Positions 40,852-45,690 of a stretch of 45,690 nt of DNA are shown one piece after another. How positions within the stretch are numbered: the stretch's first letter is position 1; each line of letters starts with the position of its first letter. This DNA comes from Prolixibacteraceae bacterium (GTDB lineage: Bacteria; Bacteroidota; Bacteroidia; Bacteroidales; Prolixibacteraceae), in the NCBI GenBank assembly GCA_019459485.1, contig JAIBEZ010000059.1, positions 1 through 45,690 on the forward strand. The letters run 5' to 3'. A model generated the notes under the pieces. It searched no databases. It saw only the letters and a program-made list of their open reading frames with translations, and was not told the origin of the DNA. Made by a program: the position numbers and the translations under genes.

Positions 40852-41961
40852 ATGGAAACCCCTGAAAATCTCGCCTATAAAATAGCAATTTCGCTGATTC
40901 CGGGAATTGGAGCAGTGACCGCCCGAAACCTGATTGCATACATCGGGAGTGTTGAAGGCGTGTTTCAGGAGAAAGAGAAAACCCTGATGAAAATACCTGG
41001 CATTGGCGAAGTGAATGCACAAAGAGTAGTAAGGCAAAATGTACTTGAACGCGCAAAAAGGGAAGTTGACTTTATCCTGAAAAATCGAATCAAAACATTC
41101 TTTTATCTGGATGAAAATTACCCCACCCGCCTGAAGAATTGCAGCGATGCCCCGATAATCCTATATTTCAGAGGAAATGCGAATTTGAACGGACAGCGAA
41201 TTATTTCGGTAGTTGGAACCCGAAACGCAACCAATTACGGAAAAGAATTGTGCGATGAGCTAATCCGCAACTTTTCCGAGCGCAGTTATCCGGTTCTGGT
41301 GGTTTCGGGACTTGCATACGGCATTGATATTCACGCGCACAAGGCCTGCCTGAAATACAATATTCCGACGGTTGGCGTTTTTGCCCATGGGCTCGACACC
41401 ATTTATCCCGTACTTCATGCGCCCATCGCCGCCAAAATGCTCGAAAAGGGCGGCGTGCTTACCGATTTCATCAGCGAATCGAAAATCGATAGACAGAATT
41501 TTTTGCGCCGAAACCGCATTATTGCTGGCTTGGCCGATGCCACCATCGTGGTCGAATCGGCTGAAAAAGGCGGCGCGCTGGTGACTGCCGACATTGCCAA
41601 TTCATACAACCGCGATGTATTTGCGTTTCCCGGTCGCAGCAACGATCCGTTTTCGAAGGGCTGCAACAAGCTAATTAAACTGAACGAAGCGGTTTTAATC
41701 GAAAATGTGGCCGACATAGAAAAAGCAATGAACTGGGATGTAAAAATTTCATCGGCCAGAGTTTTTCAAACTTCGCTTTTTGTGGAATTAACTCCGGAAG
41801 AACAAAAATTGGTGGATCTGCTAAAAGGAGGCGACCGCTTTGTTGACGAAATTACCATTGAAACCCAAATGCCTATGAGCCGTGTTTCGGCACTGCTCCT
41901 CGGACTTGAATTTAAAGGCATGATAATTAGTTTGCCGGGGAAAATGTACCGATTGAAGTAA
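40852..41961 (+). CDS. dprA: DNA-processing protein DprA
   Basis: A 369-residue protein that loads RecA on incoming single-stranded DNA during natural transformation. An N-terminal helix-hairpin-helix region (SLIPGIGAVTARNLIAYIGS; KIPGIGEVNAQRVV) is followed by the Rossmann-like DprA core (VVGTRNATNYGKELCDELIR; VSGLAYGIDIHAHKACL; FPGRSNDPFSKGCNKLIK), and a C-terminal winged-helix (FVDEITIETQMPMSRVSALL). It is complete. DprA is also found in organisms not known to be competent, so competence is only possible. Confidence 0.95.
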   Translation: METPENLAYKIAISLIPGIGAVTARNLIAYIGSVEGVFQEKEKTLMKIPGIGEVNAQRVVRQNVLERAKREVDFILKNRIKTFFYLDENYPTRLKNCSDAPIILYFRGNANLNGQRIISVVGTRNATNYGKELCDELIRNFSERSYPVLVVSGLAYGIDIHAHKACLKYNIPTVGVFAHGLDTIYPVLHAPIAAKMLEKGGVLTDFISESKIDRQNFLRRNRIIAGLADATIVVESAEKGGALVTADIANSYNRDVFAFPGRSNDPFSKGCNKLIKLNEAVLIENVADIEKAMNWDVKISSARVFQTSLFVELTPEEQKLVDLLKGGDRFVDEITIETQMPMSRVSALLLGLEFKGMIISLPGKMYRLK

Positions 41962-42046
41962 CAAACAGGTCTCACCCAAAAGTATTTTTAGCACATAACT
42001 TACCCGAAAAAAATAAAAAGACAAATCTGTCCGCTAATAACTACAT

Positions 42047-42064
42047 TTGTAACGATTGTTACAA
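42047..42064. promoter_or_regulatory. Palindromic operator candidate upstream of the PepSY protein
   Basis: Perfect arms TTGTAAC (42047-42053) and GTTACAA (42058-42064) with a GATT centre, 21 bases before the -7 box at 42085. It covers the -33 region of that promoter, as expected of a repressor site. Confidence 0.5.
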
Positions 42065-42084
42065 TTAAAGATCTGCAATCCGAA

Positions 42085-42092
42085 TACTTTTG
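42085..42092 (+). promoter_or_regulatory. -7 box of the PepSY protein gene
   Basis: TACTTTTG matches TAnnTTTG, 20 bases before the ATG at 42113. Confidence 0.5.
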
Positions 42093-42112
42093 CAGCATTA
42101 TTATCCGACTTC

Positions 42113-43660
42113 ATGACAAAAAACAACATACTCAGAAAACTCCGGAAGTTCCATAAATGGCCGGGAATCGTAATTACGCTGTTTGTTATTTTATTTTCAA
42201 TCTCCGGAATTTTCATGAATCACCGGAGCCTGATTTCAGCGGTTGATGTAAAACGGTCAGTTCTGCCTGACGATTACAGCTACCAAAACTGGAACAAAGC
42301 GGCTGTAAAATCGGTCTGTCATCTTGGCGGCGATTCGTCGCTGGTGTACGGAAACATCGGAATCTGGCTCACCACAGACAATTTCAACACTTTTCAGGAT
42401 TGGAATACAGGGTTTCCAAAGGGAATTGACAACAGAAAGATTTCGAAAATAATAAAAACTCCTGACGGAAAATTGTTTGCCGGAACGTATTTCGGCTTGT
42501 ATCAATTTTCGGTTCAGGATCACAAATGGCAAAAAGTGGCGCTTCCTGTCTCCGAAGAAAGGGTCACCGATTTGATCATGAAGCAGAATGAGTTGATCGT
42601 TCAAACCCGTTCATTCTTGCTGAAAAGTGGCGATGGAAAAGTATTTCATTCCATTTCCATTCCGGCGCCTGTTAACACTGATCGTAAAGTGAGTTTGTTC
42701 AAAACCCTTTGGTTGCTGCACAGCGGCGAATTATTTGGACTGACCGGAAAACTGATGGTTGATTTATTTGGTGTAGCGATACTGATTATTTCGCTCACCG
42801 GATTGCTACACTTTATTTTTCCGGGCTGGCTGAAACGCCGACGGGAAAAGAAAAAGGACAATGCAAAACTGGTATCCGCCCGAAATTTCAATTTGAAATG
42901 GCACAACCGTCTGGGCTGGATTTTTATTCCTTTCCTGATTTTTGTAACCATCACCGGAATGTTTCTTCGCCCGCCACTGTTGATTCCTATTGCCAACTCA
43001 GTGGTTTCTCCCATTCCCGGAACAGTGTTGAGCTCGCCAAATCCCTGGTACGACAAGCTTCGCCGAGTTACATACGACGAACAGCAGCAAATTTTCCTGT
43101 TCTCTACCAACGACGGGTTCTTTTTTACCGACGAAAATTTTGAGAGCCCGATGCGACAACCTATGAACCAGCCTCCGGTAAGCGTGATGGGCTGCAATGT
43201 GCTGGAGCAAAAAGGAGAAAATACGTATCTGGTAGGATCGTTCAATGGGCTGTTTCTTTGGAATCCGTTTACCGGTCAGGTTGCCGATTATCTCTCCGGA
43301 AGTAACTATGAAGCGCCAAAAGTTGCCGGACCGCCCATCTCTAAAGACATGATCGACGGATGGTTTGCAGATCCTTCAGGAAATGAATTCTATTTCGATT
43401 ACAATTACGGCGTTTTACCCATCCGGACGAACGCTCAATTTGGCGAAATGAGCGAAGAAATTATACTGAAAAGTCCTATTTCATTGTGGAACCTTTCGCT
43501 CGAAATTCACACCGGACGCATCTTCGAACCACTTTTGGGCATGTTTTACATTCTGTACGTTCCAATTGCCGGAATCTGCATTTTGATTGTGCTGATCAGC
43601 GGATTCTTTATCTGGTGGATTGGGTACCGGAAGAAATCAAAGAGTAAAAAAGTACCCTAA
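42113..43660 (+). CDS. PepSY-associated transmembrane protein
   Basis: A 515-residue inner-membrane protein of the PepSY_TM type. The first helix follows LRKFHKWPGIVITLFVILFS, which has the conserved HxWxG pattern; a large extracytoplasmic domain with beta-propeller-like repeats follows (IGIWLTTDNFNTFQDWNTGF; DGKLFAGTYFGLYQF). Further helices are at ~225-245 (GVAILIISLTGLLHFIF), ~275-300 (KWHNRLGWIFIPFLIFVTIT) and the C-terminus (~485-508, YVPIAGICILIVLISGFFIW). Relatives act in ferric-siderophore reduction or metal handling. The frame opens at 42056; the ATG at 42113 follows the -7 box. A palindromic site upstream suggests regulation, possibly by metal. Confidence 0.8.
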   Translation: MTKNNILRKLRKFHKWPGIVITLFVILFSISGIFMNHRSLISAVDVKRSVLPDDYSYQNWNKAAVKSVCHLGGDSSLVYGNIGIWLTTDNFNTFQDWNTGFPKGIDNRKISKIIKTPDGKLFAGTYFGLYQFSVQDHKWQKVALPVSEERVTDLIMKQNELIVQTRSFLLKSGDGKVFHSISIPAPVNTDRKVSLFKTLWLLHSGELFGLTGKLMVDLFGVAILIISLTGLLHFIFPGWLKRRREKKKDNAKLVSARNFNLKWHNRLGWIFIPFLIFVTITGMFLRPPLLIPIANSVVSPIPGTVLSSPNPWYDKLRRVTYDEQQQIFLFSTNDGFFFTDENFESPMRQPMNQPPVSVMGCNVLEQKGENTYLVGSFNGLFLWNPFTGQVADYLSGSNYEAPKVAGPPISKDMIDGWFADPSGNEFYFDYNYGVLPIRTNAQFGEMSEEIILKSPISLWNLSLEIHTGRIFEPLLGMFYILYVPIAGICILIVLISGFFIWWIGYRKKSKSKKVP

Positions 43661-43668
43661 AACGCGTC

Positions 43669-43725
43669 ACCCCGAATTTATTTCGGGGTCTGTCATGATA
43701 TTGGATCCTGAAACAAGTTCAGGAT
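43669..43725. terminator. Double hairpin between convergent genes
   Basis: ACCCCGAA..TTCGGGGT (43669-43689) and ATCCTGAA..TTCAGGAT (43705-43725) lie between the PepSY gene and the convergent amidase gene. The pair probably ends both transcripts and resembles a dispersed repeat common in this phylum. Confidence 0.6.
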
Positions 43726-43737
43726 GACTCCATCCAA

Positions 43738-45312
43738 CTATGCATCAATTTCTTTCAGAAACGCCGGCGCTTTCCTGTGTTTGGTGGCCTGTTCGTATGC
43801 AAACGCCAGTTTGATCAATGTAGCTTCGCTCCATGCACGACCAAAAAATGAAATTCCGACAGGTAAACCATGTACATATCCGACCGGAACTGTAATGTTT
43901 GGATAACCCGAAATGGCCGCAACATCCGAACTTCCTCCACCAAAATGGTCGCCGTTCACCCAGTCGATTTTCCATGCCGGTCCGTTGGTTGGCGCAATCA
44001 AAGCATCAAGTTGGTGTTCGTCCATTAATTTATCGATGCCGTCCTTCTGTGTAAATCTTTTCGAATTTTTCAGCGCTTCCAGATAAACAGGATCTTCCAA
44101 CCCGGTCGTTTTTTCAGCAGTTTCAAATATTTCCTGACCAAACCATTTCATTTCCATATCGGCATTCTTTTTATTGAATTCAATCAAATCTGCCAAATTT
44201 TGAACTTTCAATCCTGTTCGGGTCATCAGGTAAGCATTCAGGTCGGCTTTAAATTCTGAAATCAGAACCTGCCATTCAGCACTTCCCCATTCGTCGCGCT
44301 TTTCAAATTTGAGGTTTTCAATGATAATTGCGCCACCATCCTTCATCTTTTGGATGGCTTCGCTCATTAATTTATCTACTTCGGTACTAAACCCAAAATA
44401 GTCGGAAGCAATGCCAATCCGCGCATTCTTCAAACCATTGATATCCAAAGATGGCGTGTAATCCTCCGCTTTTTCAGCCAGCAATCCCAGTAAAATGGCA
44501 GCATCAGAAACGGTTCTTGCCATTGGTCCGGCTGTATCCTGACTGTGTGAAATCGGAATGATTCCATCGCCGCTCCACAATCCAACAGTCGGTTTGATGC
44601 CCACAATTCCGTTAATTCCCGAAGGACAAACAATCGAACCATCGGTTTCGGTGCCGATTCCAATCGCGCACAAATTGGCTGAAACTGCCGCTCCTGTTCC
44701 CGAACTCGAACCGCAGGGACTTCGATCCAGACAAAACGGATTGCGAACCTGCCCGCCTCGCCCACTCCAGCCGCTGGATGATTTGGTAGAACGGAAATTA
44801 GCCCATTCGCTCAAATTGGTTTTTCCCAGAAGAACAGCACCGGCTTCGCGTAATTTTCGAACTATAATAGCATCATCGGGAGCCGGACTTCCAACCAATG
44901 CCAGCGATCCGGCAGTGGTTTGCATCTGGTCGCCGGTATCGATATTGTCTTTAATCAGCACCGGAATTCCGTGCATCGGTCCGCGCAATTTACCTGCCAT
45001 GCGCTCAACATCCAATTTTTGTGCAATGGCAATCGCTTCCGGATTCATCTCAATAACTGCCCGCAATTCAGGACCATTGTTGTTAACCAACTCGATCCGG
45101 TCAAGGTATTTCCGTGTAATTTCTTCAGATGTTAGTTTCCCCGAACTCATTTGCTCCTGAAGCTGGGAAATAGTCAATTCATTCAGTTCAAAATCAGCAA
45201 AATTAACTGAAGATTCGGCTTTGGTTGCTGGCTGAACGCATGAGCTCAAAGGAGCGAGTGCAAGTGTTCCACCACCCAAAACTGCGGTTTTAAAGAAATT
45301 TCGGCGTTTCAT
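43738..45312 (-). CDS. Exported amidase (amidase-signature family)
   Basis: A 524-residue amidase-signature hydrolase. The N-terminus KRRNFFKTAVLGGGTLALAP is a twin-arginine signal followed by a lipobox-like LSSC, so it may be a Tat-exported lipoprotein. The Ser-cisSer-Lys triad is visible: Lys121 in GIPVLIKDNIDT, the GSSSG segment at 201-205, and Ser226 in GTETDGSIVCPSG. The C-terminal substrate-binding region ends in VPVGYVHGLPVGISFFGRAW. Substrate could be an amide, peptide amide or similar. GatA is less likely because of the export signal and lack of gatB/gatC. The ATG at 45312 starts the signal peptide. Confidence 0.92.
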   Translation of the reverse strand: MKRRNFFKTAVLGGGTLALAPLSSCVQPATKAESSVNFADFELNELTISQLQEQMSSGKLTSEEITRKYLDRIELVNNNGPELRAVIEMNPEAIAIAQKLDVERMAGKLRGPMHGIPVLIKDNIDTGDQMQTTAGSLALVGSPAPDDAIIVRKLREAGAVLLGKTNLSEWANFRSTKSSSGWSGRGGQVRNPFCLDRSPCGSSSGTGAAVSANLCAIGIGTETDGSIVCPSGINGIVGIKPTVGLWSGDGIIPISHSQDTAGPMARTVSDAAILLGLLAEKAEDYTPSLDINGLKNARIGIASDYFGFSTEVDKLMSEAIQKMKDGGAIIIENLKFEKRDEWGSAEWQVLISEFKADLNAYLMTRTGLKVQNLADLIEFNKKNADMEMKWFGQEIFETAEKTTGLEDPVYLEALKNSKRFTQKDGIDKLMDEHQLDALIAPTNGPAWKIDWVNGDHFGGGSSDVAAISGYPNITVPVGYVHGLPVGISFFGRAWSEATLIKLAFAYEQATKHRKAPAFLKEIDA

Positions 45313-45382
45313 AAGCTTGGTGTAAAATTGAAACGTCAATTTAAGAAAAGTTCTTTTGGTTCTGTAAATTCAGGAAAAAGAA

Positions 45383-45462
45383 AAGTCGCTCAGAATTTTT
45401 CTTGGCGACTTGTTAAAACTAGTCAGGGCTTCACTTGAAGTGAAACCCTGACTAAATCTAGT
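45383..45462. repeat. Two hairpins near the right edge
   Basis: AAGTCGC (45383-45389) pairs with GCGACTT (45405-45411). A second hairpin, AGTCAGGGCTTCACT (45421-45435) against AGTGAAACCCTGACT (45439-45453, one mismatch), is flanked by CTAGT words. Together they fill the space between the amidase and the gene cut by the window end. Confidence 0.7.
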
Positions 45463-45604
45463 GAATTGTGAATATTTTAATAATTATCAAGCTACTTCAT
45501 AAGTAACTCCATTTGGTTGAACCATCTTTTTTGAAGCTTCAAGAATCTCAATACCTAACCTGGACAAGCCAGAACCAAAAAGGAAAAACGCGTAACTTTA
45601 CTGA

Positions 45605-45690
45605 ATGAAACTATTAACTGAAACCTACCAAAGCGAAATATCCTGCGTACTTTCATGTTTCGACAGGTTAATTCTCAGTGGCACAATGCC
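45605..45690 (+). CDS. 5' end of a gene cut by the window edge
   Basis: From the ATG at 45605 the frame reads MKLLTETYQSEI, two more residues, VLSCFDRLIL and SGTMP up to the end, 28 full codons. The stretch VLSCFDRLILSGTMP reminds me of the N-termini of a family of multi-copy, mobile-element-like proteins, but I am not certain of the name or function. The frame has the same base composition as the real genes around it and no stop, and the 290-base gap before it fits a promoter region. Confidence 0.5.
   Translation, partial: MKLLTETYQSEISCVLSCFDRLILSGTM

Noticed and set aside
43738-45312. GatA subunit of the Asp/Glu-tRNA amidotransferase
   Set aside because: The signature motifs fit the wider amidase family, but a twin-arginine signal and lack of gatB/gatC argue for an exported amidase.
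45488-45595. Start-less minus-strand frame (..GIEILEASKKMVQPNGVTYEVA)
   Set aside because: It has no start codon and an unknown family; it may be a remnant, but I cannot support a gene call.

Overview
The window looks like the chromosome of a Bacteroidota bacterium, probably in or near the Marinilabiliales (Prolixibacteraceae-like); the order is inference, the phylum well supported. Reasons: many genes are preceded by the Bacteroidota -7 box TAnnTTTG and lack clear Shine-Dalgarno sequences; there is a TonB-dependent receptor with an N-terminal carboxypeptidase-regulatory-like domain, a LytS/LytTR pair, LL-diaminopimelate aminotransferase, paired DUF3857/transglutaminase-like proteins, ORF6N and KilA-N proteins, and many families of palindromic intergenic repeats.

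Layout. 1-888 is non-coding and repeat-rich. 889-6684 (all minus) holds a LytTR regulator, a LytS-type kinase, a small exported protein and a TonB-dependent receptor, separated by hairpin clusters. 6895-9930 is a minus-strand run: KAS III-like synthase, LpxH-type phosphatase and a TlpA-fold lipoprotein lacking CXXC. 10032-14664 is mostly plus-strand housekeeping (ribF, ahcY, a small membrane protein, greA, a HIT protein) with a Rieske-like lipoprotein on the opposite strand. 14818-18770 (minus) carries a MazF/PemK-type toxin-antitoxin pair, ruvC, an EamA transporter and a TPR protein. 18913-22671 contains lipoate genes (lipA, DUF2442, lipB), an SRPBCC protein and dapL. 22747-23989 has a frameshifted ORF6N gene and rubrerythrin. 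24414-25154 is sufE plus a SufT/MIP18-type gene. 25192-29074 is a sensor kinase and aspS. 29420-33396 is a coupled pair of DUF3857 proteins.

33481-37052 looks accessory: a KilA-N gene followed by a fragment of its own 5' end, an AT-rich orphan PD-(D/E)XK nuclease-like gene, an array of nine degenerate repeats spaced exactly 20-21 bp, and an unknown helical protein. 37271-41961 returns to housekeeping (tadA, aroA, aroB, a small membrane protein, dprA). 42113-45312 holds a PepSY-type membrane protein and a Tat-exported amidase. The right edge cuts a gene after 28 complete codons.

The most unusual signals are: (1) the ORF6N gene contains a palindrome with 17-bp arms in its reading frame, and nearly the same core recurs just upstream of its start; (2) three nested, cloverleaf-like palindromic elements (400-522, 3248-3348, 37724-37853), the last including the aroA stop codon; (3) the 20/21-bp phased array at 36043-36210 beside the orphan nuclease; (4) a promoter-hairpin-T-run leader before greA. 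All functions come from reading motifs by eye; no database search was possible.
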